Source of the DNA: a virus
IMG/VR virus record: IMGVR_UViG_3300036985_005808
Span: 1 to 64,000 of that record
Length of the DNA: 64,000 nucleotides
Reading direction: 5' to 3' (one strand)
Position 1 is the first letter of the stretch; every line of letters starts with the position of its first letter. Shown here piece by piece: positions 25,681-35,270 of this stretch. The position numbers and the translations under genes were made by a program. Below the pieces are notes generated by a model. It was not told the DNA's origin. It ran no database searches and saw nothing but the letters and a program-made list of their open reading frames with translations.

Positions 25681-25708
25681 AGTGTAGCATATTTACAACA
25701 AATGTCAA
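25681..25708 (-). promoter_or_regulatory. Host sigma70-type promoter for the gp55-gp47-gp46 operon
   Basis: Minus strand TTGACA (25708-25703), a 16-base spacer and TACACT (25686-25681), about 30 bases upstream of the ATG at 25650, with TTAGGAGA between. It would let the host polymerase express the late sigma factor and recombination genes before late transcription begins. Confidence 0.6.
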
Positions 25709-25752
25709 CCTCTTTTTATAATATTTTTATAAACTACTCAGTTTTTATTACC

Positions 25753-25760
25753 GGTAAATA
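25753..25760 (+). promoter_or_regulatory. Late-promoter-like octamer GGTAAATA
   Basis: 17 bases upstream of the ATG at 25778, with CAGGAA as ribosome site. It opens the plus-strand baseplate operon. Confidence 0.35.
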
Positions 25761-25777
25761 ACATACAGGAACTCACA

Positions 25778-28558
25778 ATGGCCACAACCAACAATCCATT
25801 AACCGCTGCTGCCAAAGCAATTGCTGCGGCGCAGGCAAAAGTTGCGTCAGCCCAAAAAGTACAACGCACTGCAACCAACAGTTATAAAGCTTCTGTCAAT
25901 GCCCTGTCCACGGCACAAAAAGCAGTCAAAACTCTAACATCATTAAAGGGTGGCCTCACGCTGAAGAACGCACAAACTGCATTGGCGGCAGCACAGCGGG
26001 TGGTAGGAGCAGCACAGACCATAGTCAAGAGCACACAGATGGCGGTAAACACCACCACAAACACTGTGAAAAAACTAACTGGTCAAGGCGGTTCTGCTGG
26101 AAATCCAGCAATTGACAATGCAATAAGACAACGAAAACCATACACCGCACAAACCAATACTGGCACTGGACCTACCATGAGCAGTGGCCAAGGTCTGTTG
26201 AATATTCCGGGCGCCACGCAGATAGCAAGAAATCAGGCTGATCCTGAAGGCAATGTCAATGCAGCAAGACCTCAATCACGGCCAGAAGAATTCAGTTCAG
26301 ATGCTGATCGACTGGGAGTATCATCCATTGAAAATACACCAGTTACTGCCGCGGTGGCTGATGCCAGCGGCGGCAGCAATGCAGTGGCCTCTAGTAACCC
26401 AATAGTTCAACCAGCAACTGGTACACAAGTCACTCAAGAAACCACCACAGTCAGTGGCGGCGGCACAACTTATGTGACTGCCGGTATCCCAAAAGCAAAT
26501 GCTGCCAGTAATGCTGTGCAGCCAGCAATTGATGTTAAACAAGCCGAAATTGATCAATTTAACAAAGACAATCCCAGCAACTTTTCTAGAAAAAAACAAG
26601 GTCTGCCACCTTTAACACCTGAAGAGTCACAACAACGTCAAGAAAAACTTCTTGCACTGAACCAGGAAAAAAGCAGTCTAGTTGACAAACAAAACGATCT
26701 CAAGACTCCAGAGTCAACACCACCTGTAGTGGTGCCTAATACCACCACCACTACTTCTACCACAGTGACCAGCAAGGCTGCGGTTCAAGCGGAAGTTGAC
26801 CCAGAAGATGATGAAAGTCTTGGCCAGCAAGTATCAGAACAGAGCCGCTTCAGAGTTCCTGAATTTGGTTCAGGGGGTCTTACTGATGTAGAACAAGTAG
26901 ATCTAACAGCTGCCGCAGCAGGTGGTGGCAGCCAACGAATAGATCGACAAGAAGATGGGCCACAACCAGTTATAGCAGCGCCGGTTGTTGCCGATGTTGC
27001 CGCAGCAGGTGGTGGCAGCCAACGAATAGATCGACAAGAAGATGGGCCACAACCAGTAACTCGCAACCTAGTTGTCACCAATGCTGCCGAAGCAGGCACT
27101 GGCCAAAAACTAGATCGAGCAGAAGATGGGCCAGTTGCCAACAGCACCTCAGTTAATGGAGGCGCTGCCATAGCAGGTGGCGGCGGATCCAGCACTAGTA
27201 CAGTATCAGGTACTTTTAAAATGGGCCAGCCGTCAGGTCCTATTACATTCAATGGCCAAGTGGTGAATCCTGGAGATCCAGACTATCCCGCAGCGTCTGC
27301 GGCATTGATTGAGTCTAGAAACAGATTACGGCCAAATCCACCAGTTGTCAAGAAAACCGTTGCTCCGGCCACAGCCGCAGCAGGCAGTGGTGAAAGAGAT
27401 ACTACAAATAACGAATTGGGTGGAGATGTTCCAGACCCAACGCCCATTATATCTCCAGCACCAGTTGGTGTGGTTGATACCAATGCTGGAGAACTTGGCG
27501 ATCGGCCACCCATTATATCTCCGGCACCAGTTGGTGATCCTGAAGGTACAGCAAATATACAAGACCAAAATGCTGCTGCAAATGCTGAAGCAATACGCAA
27601 TGCCGGAGAACTAGGCAATCGGCCAGTAGTTTCTGATCCAGCACCAGTTGGTGTGGTTGATACCAATGCCGGAGAACTTGGCGATCGGACGCCAAGAACT
27701 ATTGATCAAGACCTCATACAAGGTCTTCGAGCCCGAACAGTACTGCAACCCACGCTACAAGCTCGTAACAAACAACCTGCCAGTGCAGACTGGCGTGTTC
27801 GACTGCAATTGGCACCGGGAGCAACATATCTTTACAATGCACCTGATGCAGATATTTTACAACCACTAGCAGCAACGGACGGAGTGATATTTCCCTACAC
27901 CCCGTCAATCGAAACATCATATGATGCCAATTACGATAAATATGATCTAACACATTCTAACTTCCGTGGATATTTTTACAAAGGTAGTAAAGTAAACGAC
28001 ATCAATATTCGTGCAATATTCACTGCTCAGGATACCAGGGAAGCAGGATATATGTTGGCAGTGATACATTTCTTTAGGTCCGTGACCAAAATGTTCTATG
28101 GAGCCAATGATCCCTTGCGTGGTGCACCGCCACCACTGACATATTTAACCGGACTAGGACCATATCAATTCAACCAACATCCGTGTGTGGTACAAAGTTT
28201 TAATTACAGCCTGCCTAGCGAAGTTGACTATATAAGAACAGAAGCACCAAATAACAACGGCACAAACTTGGGTATTCGAAGAAGCCCCGGCGGCCGACAA
28301 CCTCCGTCGACCACTCGACTAGGTGGTACTGAGACCAAACCGCCAGCAGGAGCTCAATTTAACCCTGGAGAAACTTCTGCCGCTGCTGCTGCTGCGATAG
28401 CACAGAACGTTAACAATTTATTACAAGCCACATATGTGCCAACAAAAATCGAAATCAGTCTGGTATTGTTGCCCATCAACACACGCAGCCAAGTCAGCCA
28501 ACAGTTTAACATGCAAGGGTTTGCCAATGGCCGGTTACTTAGAGCAGGATTCTGGTAA
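25778..28558 (+). CDS. Baseplate tail-tube cap/initiator protein (gp48/gp54-like) with long low-complexity N-terminus
   Basis: 926 residues, against 320-364 for T4 gp54 and gp48. Residues 1-110 are Ala-rich helix (AQAKVASAQKVQ and alike). Residues 110-650 are low complexity (Ala, Gly, Pro, Thr, Asn), with repeats GGGSQRIDRQEDGPQPV and NAGELGDRPPIISPAPVG. The conserved part is at about 665-926: DWRVRLQLAPGATYLYN, IFPYTPSIETSYDANYD, VIHFFRSVTKMFYG, PPLTYLTGLGPYQFNQHPCVVQSFNYSLPSEVDYIR, typical of the baseplate tail-tube junction family. It would connect the hub to the tail tube. The extended N-terminus has no counterpart in T4. Stop overlaps the next ATG (TAATG). Confidence 0.75.
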   Translation: MATTNNPLTAAAKAIAAAQAKVASAQKVQRTATNSYKASVNALSTAQKAVKTLTSLKGGLTLKNAQTALAAAQRVVGAAQTIVKSTQMAVNTTTNTVKKLTGQGGSAGNPAIDNAIRQRKPYTAQTNTGTGPTMSSGQGLLNIPGATQIARNQADPEGNVNAARPQSRPEEFSSDADRLGVSSIENTPVTAAVADASGGSNAVASSNPIVQPATGTQVTQETTTVSGGGTTYVTAGIPKANAASNAVQPAIDVKQAEIDQFNKDNPSNFSRKKQGLPPLTPEESQQRQEKLLALNQEKSSLVDKQNDLKTPESTPPVVVPNTTTTTSTTVTSKAAVQAEVDPEDDESLGQQVSEQSRFRVPEFGSGGLTDVEQVDLTAAAAGGGSQRIDRQEDGPQPVIAAPVVADVAAAGGGSQRIDRQEDGPQPVTRNLVVTNAAEAGTGQKLDRAEDGPVANSTSVNGGAAIAGGGGSSTSTVSGTFKMGQPSGPITFNGQVVNPGDPDYPAASAALIESRNRLRPNPPVVKKTVAPATAAAGSGERDTTNNELGGDVPDPTPIISPAPVGVVDTNAGELGDRPPIISPAPVGDPEGTANIQDQNAAANAEAIRNAGELGNRPVVSDPAPVGVVDTNAGELGDRTPRTIDQDLIQGLRARTVLQPTLQARNKQPASADWRVRLQLAPGATYLYNAPDADILQPLAATDGVIFPYTPSIETSYDANYDKYDLTHSNFRGYFYKGSKVNDINIRAIFTAQDTREAGYMLAVIHFFRSVTKMFYGANDPLRGAPPPLTYLTGLGPYQFNQHPCVVQSFNYSLPSEVDYIRTEAPNNNGTNLGIRRSPGGRQPPSTTRLGGTETKPPAGAQFNPGETSAAAAAAIAQNVNNLLQATYVPTKIEISLVLLPINTRSQVSQQFNMQGFANGRLLRAGFW
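26911..27057 (+). repeat. Exact 60-base direct repeat inside the baseplate gene
   Basis: Positions 26911-26970 and 26998-27057 appear identical. A third, diverged copy lies near 27084-27133. It encodes the AAAGGGSQRIDRQEDG unit. Confidence 0.85.
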
Positions 28559-28857
28559 TGTCTAACTACGTTGCAACCAGCCCATACTATCAAACTGGAT
28601 ACAGTCAGTTTTTTCTTGATGTCATGGTCAATCGGCCCATACCCAAAGAATCTGACGATTTAGAATTTATTATCAACCAAACGTATCAGTACCGCCCAGA
28701 CTTACTTGCGTTTGATTTGTATCAAGATTCAGCCCTTTGGTGGGTATTTTATCAACGCAATCCCAATACATTAACTGCACCCCCATTGGATTTTGCATCT
28801 GGTGTGACAATATTTTTACCAAAACTCAACACGCTGAAAGCCTCACTGGGATTCTGA
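28558..28857 (+). CDS. 53: Baseplate wedge protein, T4 gp53-like
   Basis: 99 residues, shorter than T4 gp53 (196). The core signature is YRPDLLAFDLYQDSALWWVFYQRNP followed by PPLDFASGVTIFLPKL, the LysM-like segment found in gp53 of T4-like phages. In T4 gp53 joins wedges to the hub in the inner baseplate. It lies directly between the gp48/54-like and hub genes, in keeping with the T4 order near gene 5. Coupled by a TAATG overlap. Confidence 0.8.
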   Translation: MSNYVATSPYYQTGYSQFFLDVMVNRPIPKESDDLEFIINQTYQYRPDLLAFDLYQDSALWWVFYQRNPNTLTAPPLDFASGVTIFLPKLNTLKASLGF

Positions 28858-28860
28858 TAG

Positions 28861-31830
28861 ATGGCAACTAACCCTAATACTCCTCCGCCAAAAAAAGTCA
28901 CGCGATCTGGCCAGATAAAAAAAGACCCGCCAAAAACTCTGCCAACCAATGCTGTGCTAGCAAACGCACCGGCCCTGGCTCCTGCTGCTGCGCCAGCAAA
29001 AGCACCGGCCAATGATCGAAGAATGAATGATGTGGCTTCAACAGTCACAACTGGAGATTTTGCCCGCCGTGACCGAGAAGACTTTAAAAATCCACGTGCG
29101 CCAACCACTTCCACAGAAATCAACAATGGCTTCAACAAAACAGTCAAGATAACACCACAGCCCAACATACTTGATCAATATCCAAGCTATACTTATAATG
29201 TATCAGTTTATCTAACAAGTCCTGCACAATACCGACAACTGGTCGGACTGAAACAGCGCAACGTAAATGGCTACAATCTATTGTTTCAAAGTGGTGGCGC
29301 ACCTACCAATATAGGAGGGCCGCAGGGTGCATTAGGTCCCGACGCCCCGTCGAATGATCGAAAACTAAATGATTTTAAAACAACACCCCAGACACCAACC
29401 GCCGATGCGCCAGACGCCGGCCGCAACCCATTTTTTCCCAACGATTTTTATATTGATAGTGTTACCATTGAAAATCAGTTTCCTGGCAAACAAACCAATG
29501 CAGCACACATGGTCACTGATATAAAATTTACAGTGATGGAGCCGGGCGGAATCACATTACTTGATAGACTGTATGAGGCGGTACAAGATTTTGCACCCCT
29601 TGACGCCACGGGTGCAGTGAACTATACCGCAGCACAATACCTCATGATTGTTCGATGGTATGGGTTTGACCTAAATGGAAATATGGTAAAACCAGGAGTC
29701 AGAGACGCTGCAGGGCTGAGCGACCCAACGGCCCTCGTCGAAAAATACATTCCATTCATTATCCAAAAAATCAATTGGCAAGTGAACAACAAACTGGTAT
29801 CATATGATTTTGAATGTGCCCCAATAGGACAGCAAACTGGAGGTAGTACTGCTCGTGGCACCATACCCTATGACATTGAATTGACAGATTCTAATGTGGC
29901 AGGATTGTTAGACGGTCCTACCACGTATGGAGCAATTTTGCCCAACAACGCAGCAGCCGCGGCACCAGAAGCCAATGATCGAAGAAGGAATGATGTGGCT
30001 TCAAAAGTCACAACTGGAGATTTTGCCCGAGCTGACCGAGCCGCACAAGCCAAGGCCACAGCCGCACCAGCCAAGGCCACAGCCGCACCCACACCAAAAA
30101 AAACTATCAAGGCCGGGCTTATGGGTGCTATGAATAAATTTCAACAAGAATTGGTTGAAAAAGGAATTTATCAGTATGCAGATGAATACTCAATTGCATT
30201 TCCGCCAGGACTCCCGGGAGCACCAAACATTGGTGAGGGTAAAATTACCAAACCAGATGCTGTGGTAAACAAAAGTTCCACGGCCATGTCGACGACGGCT
30301 ACCACCGATCCCAAAATGATAGATCCCGCTCGAACACGCACAGACAGGTCCACACGAAATTTTAGTATCACAGCAGGACAACAAATTTTACAAGCCATTG
30401 AATTGGCCATACGCAATAGCAGTTACATATACAATCAGGCTGCCATACAAAGATCAGAAGAAACACAGCCAGACCCTGCTAAAGAAGCAGCTGGCACCCA
30501 GGACGATAATCAAATAGACCAGGCACAACCAACAGAAACCAACATATGGTGGTATTTGATCAGTATGGAATGTATCCCCACCAAGTACGACGAAAAACGC
30601 AATGACTATGCCTACCAAATTAATTACAAAGTGACACCTTACCAAGTTCAAAATTTCAACAGTAAATATTACCCAATACCAAAATTCTTAGGCATACACA
30701 AAGAGTATAGATATTGGTTCACAGGAGAGAATATTGCGGTATTGGATTATCAGGCCACATTCAATTATCTTTATAATATGACAGTCAACGGCTCTGAACC
30801 TGGCAATAATAATTTGAGTAAACTGAGAAAAATACGGGCCAGCAGCATGCGAGAATTAACCAAATATGTTTATCAGGCAGCCAGTAGTGAAAGTTGGGCA
30901 GGAGCACAGGTCAATTCCAACGATATTGGGGCCAACGCTGCCGAATCATTGTATAGCCCGGGCGATCTTGCCAGAGGAAAAATAAAAATTATAGGAGACC
31001 CTGCCTGGATACAGCAAGGCAGTGTGTTCGGAGTGATTGGGCAACAAGTGGCCGGCGCAGCCGAAGGATTTTTACCTGACGGTACTATAAATTTTGATTC
31101 ACAACAGGTCCTGTTTGCTATTGAATGGCAACGTCCACAAGACTACAATTTAAACACCGGCCTGGCTGACCCATACGACACAGGGGATACGCAAAGAAAA
31201 CCAGTCAACAGTTATGTGTATCTAGCTACCAAGTGTGTTTCAGAATTCCGTCAAGGAAAATTTGAACAAACAATTGATGGAATATTGTATTATTATCCAA
31301 CAGAAAATTTAAAAAATACAGTGGCCGGGGCGTCGGCAGCTGATGCCGATGCCGAAGCAGCCGCCAACGGTGAACGTACAACACCAAGTGAGAGACGATT
31401 GGCTGAATCTAACCGAGCGGCAGCATCACCATCCAGTACCACTCAACTGGCAACATCACGAGTTGCTAAACCACAAGCAGGCGCAGGCCGTGGTTTTGTA
31501 AATCCTCCTTTTGTAAGACCAGCTGCTACCAAGATTGTCCCGCCACTCCCGGCAGTACTCCCAAAACCTTCTAGTACTAGCAGAAACACATCTAGTACCG
31601 TGGGCAATTTGAAAAATAAGCCAGCCACTGATACCACTGGTCAACAGTTGCCTGTACCTGCTGTAACAAGTCCTACTAAATTAGCAGCAGGTCAGCAACC
31701 AGGTCAACGTTACATGGTCAACGATCGACCAGCAACCAAGGAGGAATACGACGCTGCACAAAAACGTATGAGCACAATGCAGATCAATCTCCAGAAGCTA
31801 AACCTTGGCGCCGTAAACCTTCCAGGATAA
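28861..31830 (+). CDS. Large baseplate hub-associated structural protein
   Basis: 989 residues. Folded-looking blocks include LDQYPSYTYNVSVYLTSP, NDFYIDSVTIENQFPG, VTDIKFTVMEPGGITLLDRL and RWYGFDLNGN at about 100-290, and a second at about 540-830 (WWYLISMECIPTKYDEKRNDYAY, YPIPKFLGIHKEYRYWFTGEN). These alternate with Ala/Pro/Thr linkers. The motif NDRRxNDVASxVTTGDFAR appears twice (residues about 50 and 371), with a shorter NDRKLNDF copy at about 164. It lies between gp53 and the gp5-like spike, where T4-like phages keep hub proteins such as gp27, but I cannot confirm homology to gp27. Confidence 0.65.
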   Translation: MATNPNTPPPKKVTRSGQIKKDPPKTLPTNAVLANAPALAPAAAPAKAPANDRRMNDVASTVTTGDFARRDREDFKNPRAPTTSTEINNGFNKTVKITPQPNILDQYPSYTYNVSVYLTSPAQYRQLVGLKQRNVNGYNLLFQSGGAPTNIGGPQGALGPDAPSNDRKLNDFKTTPQTPTADAPDAGRNPFFPNDFYIDSVTIENQFPGKQTNAAHMVTDIKFTVMEPGGITLLDRLYEAVQDFAPLDATGAVNYTAAQYLMIVRWYGFDLNGNMVKPGVRDAAGLSDPTALVEKYIPFIIQKINWQVNNKLVSYDFECAPIGQQTGGSTARGTIPYDIELTDSNVAGLLDGPTTYGAILPNNAAAAAPEANDRRRNDVASKVTTGDFARADRAAQAKATAAPAKATAAPTPKKTIKAGLMGAMNKFQQELVEKGIYQYADEYSIAFPPGLPGAPNIGEGKITKPDAVVNKSSTAMSTTATTDPKMIDPARTRTDRSTRNFSITAGQQILQAIELAIRNSSYIYNQAAIQRSEETQPDPAKEAAGTQDDNQIDQAQPTETNIWWYLISMECIPTKYDEKRNDYAYQINYKVTPYQVQNFNSKYYPIPKFLGIHKEYRYWFTGENIAVLDYQATFNYLYNMTVNGSEPGNNNLSKLRKIRASSMRELTKYVYQAASSESWAGAQVNSNDIGANAAESLYSPGDLARGKIKIIGDPAWIQQGSVFGVIGQQVAGAAEGFLPDGTINFDSQQVLFAIEWQRPQDYNLNTGLADPYDTGDTQRKPVNSYVYLATKCVSEFRQGKFEQTIDGILYYYPTENLKNTVAGASAADADAEAAANGERTTPSERRLAESNRAAASPSSTTQLATSRVAKPQAGAGRGFVNPPFVRPAATKIVPPLPAVLPKPSSTSRNTSSTVGNLKNKPATDTTGQQLPVPAVTSPTKLAAGQQPGQRYMVNDRPATKEEYDAAQKRMSTMQINLQKLNLGAVNLPG
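29011..30040 (+). repeat. Dispersed 67-base repeat encoding a linear motif
   Basis: 29011-29077 and 29974-30040 match at about 62 of 67 bases by eye. They encode NDRRxNDVASxVTTGDFAR in two linkers of the same protein. Confidence 0.8.
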
Positions 31831-31833
31831 CTC

Positions 31834-33333
31834 ATGTCAGAAAATACTCAGAGAAGCCGCGGTCGTCCCGGCAATTATAAATTAAACCGCGGAGGAGTAC
31901 CATCCGAAGGCGGACCCTTCTTGGGCACTGTGATGAACAATATTGATCCTGTGCGCAGCGGCCGATTGCAAGTGTTCTTGACCAATTTCAACGACGGTGA
32001 CATGAACGATACCAGCAAATGGACCACAGTGGATTACCTTCCCAGTTTTTACGGTGCCACGCCAAAATCAGGAACCGGCGAAGGTGCCGGAACATATCCT
32101 GGCAATCGCAACAGCTACGGCATGTGGTTTACCACACCAGATGTTGGTGTGGATGTGGTGTGTATATTCATCAATGGCGATAGAGATCAAGGATACTACA
32201 TTGGAGTGGTGCCCGAACAAGGTATCAATCATATGATACCGGCAATTGGCGCCGCTGCCAATTATGTCACGCAAAATATCAATCAACAAGCATATCTTGA
32301 CAAGGCCACACAGGCTCCAGTGACTGAAATAAATGATTCAAATCTTGCGGTGTCAAACAATCCACGATTTTTTGATCAGCCAAAACCAGTACACAGTGTG
32401 CTGGCTGCCACAATGTTTCAACAAGGACTAATCAACGACACCGAACGTGGGCCAATTGGCAGCAGCAGTCAACGTGAATCCCCCAGTGCAGTGTTTGGCA
32501 TAAGCACTCCAGGAATTGCAGTATATCAAGGTGGTGCCAGCCCCGGTGACATTCGTAGTAAAATCAACGACGGCAGTCTAAAACCAAAAGATGTGCAAAT
32601 AATTGGACGCATGGGAGGACATACTCTGGTAATGGACGATGGCAATATTGATGGCAACAATGCATTATTTCGATTGCGCTCCGCCAAAGGCCATCAAATA
32701 ACCATGAGTGATTCAGGAGACTTTTTTTACATCACGCATGCCAATGGGCAAACATGGTTGGAGTTTGGAGCACAAGGCACAGTTGATATATTCAGCACCA
32801 ACTCAGTCAACCTTCGCACGCAAGGTGATATAAATCTTCAGGCGGATAGAGATATCAACATGCAAGCTGGTCGCAACATCAATATCAAATCTCTAGCAGA
32901 TACTGTAATAGAATCTGGAGCAAATTTCACTACCACAGCACAAAAAACTCTGCAACTGTACAGTAAAACTGCTATCACAGTGCTGTCAGATGGCACGTTG
33001 GCCTTGGACAGTTCTACTGGCAGTTGGAACGGCGGTAGCACATTGATATTTTCTGCAGGCGGTATAGATCTCAATGGGCCACAAGCAAACTCAGTTGAAC
33101 AACCACTGCCATTACTAACAACTAAATTTGACAGCACAGAATTTAATACCAGCACAGGATGGAAAGTCATTACCGATGGAATGGAAAGCATTGTGAGTCG
33201 TGCTCCTACTCACGAACCATATCCCTATCACAACAAAGGAGTAGATGTCAAAATCTCTCTTGAACAAGGCAAGCCGCCGCCACCTCCAGGCGCGGTGCCG
33301 GTGCCTCCGGGCGTCACCCTCACCGCGGTGTAA
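31834..33333 (+). CDS. 5: Baseplate central spike protein, gp5/VgrG-like, without lysozyme domain
   Basis: 499 residues (T4 gp5 575). Residues about 25-150 are the OB-fold of the gp5/VgrG family: GPFLGTVMNNIDPVRSGRLQVFL, WTTVDYLPSFYGATP, GMWFTTPDVGVDVVCIFINGD, GYYIGVVPEQ. Residues about 265-420 are the beta-helix spike, with short repeats (GDINLQADRDINMQAGRNI). T4 gp5 has a lysozyme domain between these parts; here the intervening 110 residues lack its ExxxGxT-type motif. A proline-rich tail ends the protein. It forms the trimeric membrane-piercing needle. Wall-degrading activity may instead come from the M15 domain of the tape-measure-like protein. Confidence 0.85.
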   Translation: MSENTQRSRGRPGNYKLNRGGVPSEGGPFLGTVMNNIDPVRSGRLQVFLTNFNDGDMNDTSKWTTVDYLPSFYGATPKSGTGEGAGTYPGNRNSYGMWFTTPDVGVDVVCIFINGDRDQGYYIGVVPEQGINHMIPAIGAAANYVTQNINQQAYLDKATQAPVTEINDSNLAVSNNPRFFDQPKPVHSVLAATMFQQGLINDTERGPIGSSSQRESPSAVFGISTPGIAVYQGGASPGDIRSKINDGSLKPKDVQIIGRMGGHTLVMDDGNIDGNNALFRLRSAKGHQITMSDSGDFFYITHANGQTWLEFGAQGTVDIFSTNSVNLRTQGDINLQADRDINMQAGRNINIKSLADTVIESGANFTTTAQKTLQLYSKTAITVLSDGTLALDSSTGSWNGGSTLIFSAGGIDLNGPQANSVEQPLPLLTTKFDSTEFNTSTGWKVITDGMESIVSRAPTHEPYPYHNKGVDVKISLEQGKPPPPPGAVPVPPGVTLTAV

Positions 33334-33334
33334 T

Positions 33335-34855
33335 ATGGCATCTTTTTCATTCAACATAGATCAATTCCGTAAACAGGCTGAGACAATTGAGGCAAATCTG
33401 TATGCCAGTACCCCTGACGAAAAATTAACATACACTGGCACAGATTCTGGGGTGTGGGACAGAGTAAATTCTGAACGGCAACGCAGAAATCTGCCAGGTC
33501 TAGCTGCCATTGGCAGCCCACGGCCGCCAGAGGACACTACCACTCCTGCTGCATCTGGCGGCGGCACAGACCAAGACGGCAATGCAAAGCAATTCATAGT
33601 AGATGGTCCGGCCACGCTGACTAGAGAACAAGCACAGGCCATATTTGAAAAGCAAGTTAACACTGGTGGGCTGGTTGGATTCAAACCAGGGGATGTGCTT
33701 AGTTCGCTCACTCAGGCTGCTGGTGGTCTAAAATCAGCACCGGCCATAGCAGTGACCAACAACCCACTGTCCACCATTGCACCAACTTCAAATATTCCTA
33801 CTGGTATCAGTGGTATAACATCTTCAGTGGTAAAAATACCAGTTACCAATGGTATCAATCCGGCTGATTTTGTAAAAGCAATACCAGCAGTGGCAAGTAT
33901 AGGCAAATTGACCCCAGATCAAGTGACTGGCAGTCTGGCTCAACTTAGTAAATTGGTAAATCAACCGTCACATGTGATGAGCAACACCAGCAGTATAGGA
34001 AATTTTGGAATGGACGCCACGCAGCTGGAAAATGCTGGATATGTCAAACCAGGCACAGCAGCCAAATATCTAGCCAGCGGGCAAAATGCCTTGACCAATG
34101 TGTTGGCCAGCCCGTCGGTATGGACTGGCAAGAATGGCATAAATCAAGTTGAAAACTTGCTGAACAATCCATCAGCACAGAGCAGTATTCAACAGGGATT
34201 GATGGCCAAAGGAGTCACACAACTCAACGGACTAGGACTGCCAGTAGACAAATTGCCATCACAATTGTTGAGTGGAGTGGCACTGAACTCCAGTCAAGAT
34301 GTCACTGGCACATTGAACTGGGCTCAAGGCAAAATAGCACAACTGCCACAAGGCACAGCCACACAATACACGCAAACAGCCAAAGATTCTGCATTTGCAG
34401 TCAATCTAGTGAATGAAAAAATCAGTCAAGAATCTCTCAATCAACAACCGGTAAGCAACCCTACCAACACTGTGGATCGAGCCACATTGACTGCTGCGGT
34501 CAGCCGTGTGGTGGGCAATGAAAAAATACCAAAATTAAATTTTGGAGGCATCTCGTTTGACAGTGTGGCAGAGTTAGCATTTAAAAATCTCAGTCAACAG
34601 GCAGCAACTGCGGAAACAAAAACAAACAATATTTTCAATGAAAGTATAACTGTAGAAAATGCAGAAATTAGACAGGCCAAACTAAACGCATTGACAGCAG
34701 ATATTACCAGGATTCAAACTGAATTTGGCAATCTAAAAATGATCAGCAGTGCACCGGCGTTTGTTACCAAAGTTGACCAGGCAATTGCCAATGCAACATT
34801 ATTATTAGAATTAATTGCAACTGATATTGCAAATATTCAACGATACTTGGCATAA
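33335..34855 (+). CDS. Baseplate-region structural protein, unknown
   Basis: 506 residues from ATG 33335 (MASFSFNIDQFRKQAETIEANL), one base after the gp5 stop; an upstream in-frame start at 33245 lies inside gp5 and is rejected. The middle is rich in Ala, Gly, Asn, Thr and Gln with amphipathic helices (TPDQVTGSLAQLSKLV, AKYLASGQNALTNVLA). The end is a coiled coil (IRQAKLNALTADITRIQTEF). No family recognised. Placement between gp5 and gp25, and a composition like its neighbours, suggest a virion protein of the hub or inner wedge. Confidence 0.6.
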   Translation: MASFSFNIDQFRKQAETIEANLYASTPDEKLTYTGTDSGVWDRVNSERQRRNLPGLAAIGSPRPPEDTTTPAASGGGTDQDGNAKQFIVDGPATLTREQAQAIFEKQVNTGGLVGFKPGDVLSSLTQAAGGLKSAPAIAVTNNPLSTIAPTSNIPTGISGITSSVVKIPVTNGINPADFVKAIPAVASIGKLTPDQVTGSLAQLSKLVNQPSHVMSNTSSIGNFGMDATQLENAGYVKPGTAAKYLASGQNALTNVLASPSVWTGKNGINQVENLLNNPSAQSSIQQGLMAKGVTQLNGLGLPVDKLPSQLLSGVALNSSQDVTGTLNWAQGKIAQLPQGTATQYTQTAKDSAFAVNLVNEKISQESLNQQPVSNPTNTVDRATLTAAVSRVVGNEKIPKLNFGGISFDSVAELAFKNLSQQAATAETKTNNIFNESITVENAEIRQAKLNALTADITRIQTEFGNLKMISSAPAFVTKVDQAIANATLLLELIATDIANIQRYLA

Positions 34856-34863
34856 TTTGTTGG

Positions 34864-34871
34864 TATAAATA
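34864..34871 (+). promoter_or_regulatory. Late promoter TATAAATA, 5 bases from ATG
   Basis: TATAAATA-tcagc-ATG (34877), nearly the same sequence and spacing as at 8721-8708 on the minus strand. Confidence 0.55.
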
Positions 34872-34876
34872 TCAGC

Positions 34877-35251
34877 ATGGCAACATTCATCGGCTTCAAC
34901 ACCATCGATCAGTACAAAACTTTTACATTGACTGATTTTGATTTGATCAAACGTGATCTATTGAATGCATTTAACATACGGCAAGGACAGGTGCCCGGCC
35001 GACCACAAGTGGGTACTACAATTTGGGATTTTGTGTTTGAACCGCAGGTGATACAGACTCAGAATCAATTGCAGGCCGAAATACAACGAGTGGTGGCCGG
35101 AGATCCTAGACTGGTTGTGAGTGATGTACAGGCCTATCCACAGGAAAATGGAATTTTGATTCAAATAGCACTCACTGTAATCCCATCTCAAAATGCTGAA
35201 CTATTGAGTATTTTCTTTGATCAGCAACAACGCAAAGCTTCATATCAATAA
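34877..35251 (+). CDS. 25: Baseplate wedge protein, T4 gp25-like
   Basis: 124 residues (T4 gp25 132). Typical gp25/GPW order: FTLTDFDLIKRDLLNAFNIRQGQVPGRPQVGTTIWDFVFEP with the central R-P-x-x-G-T element, then RVVAGDPRLVVSDVQAY and IQIALTVIPSQNAELLSIFF. It contributes the EPR-type core that initiates sheath assembly on the baseplate and binds gp6. Directly upstream of the gp6-like gene, as in T4. Confidence 0.9.
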   Translation: MATFIGFNTIDQYKTFTLTDFDLIKRDLLNAFNIRQGQVPGRPQVGTTIWDFVFEPQVIQTQNQLQAEIQRVVAGDPRLVVSDVQAYPQENGILIQIALTVIPSQNAELLSIFFDQQQRKASYQ

Positions 35252-35270
35252 GTACGCTGTTTTTATTAAC

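Noticed and set aside
33245-33334. Earlier in-frame start for the gene ending at 34855
   Set aside because: It lies inside the gp5-like gene. ATG 33335 directly after the gp5 stop gives a sensible N-terminus.
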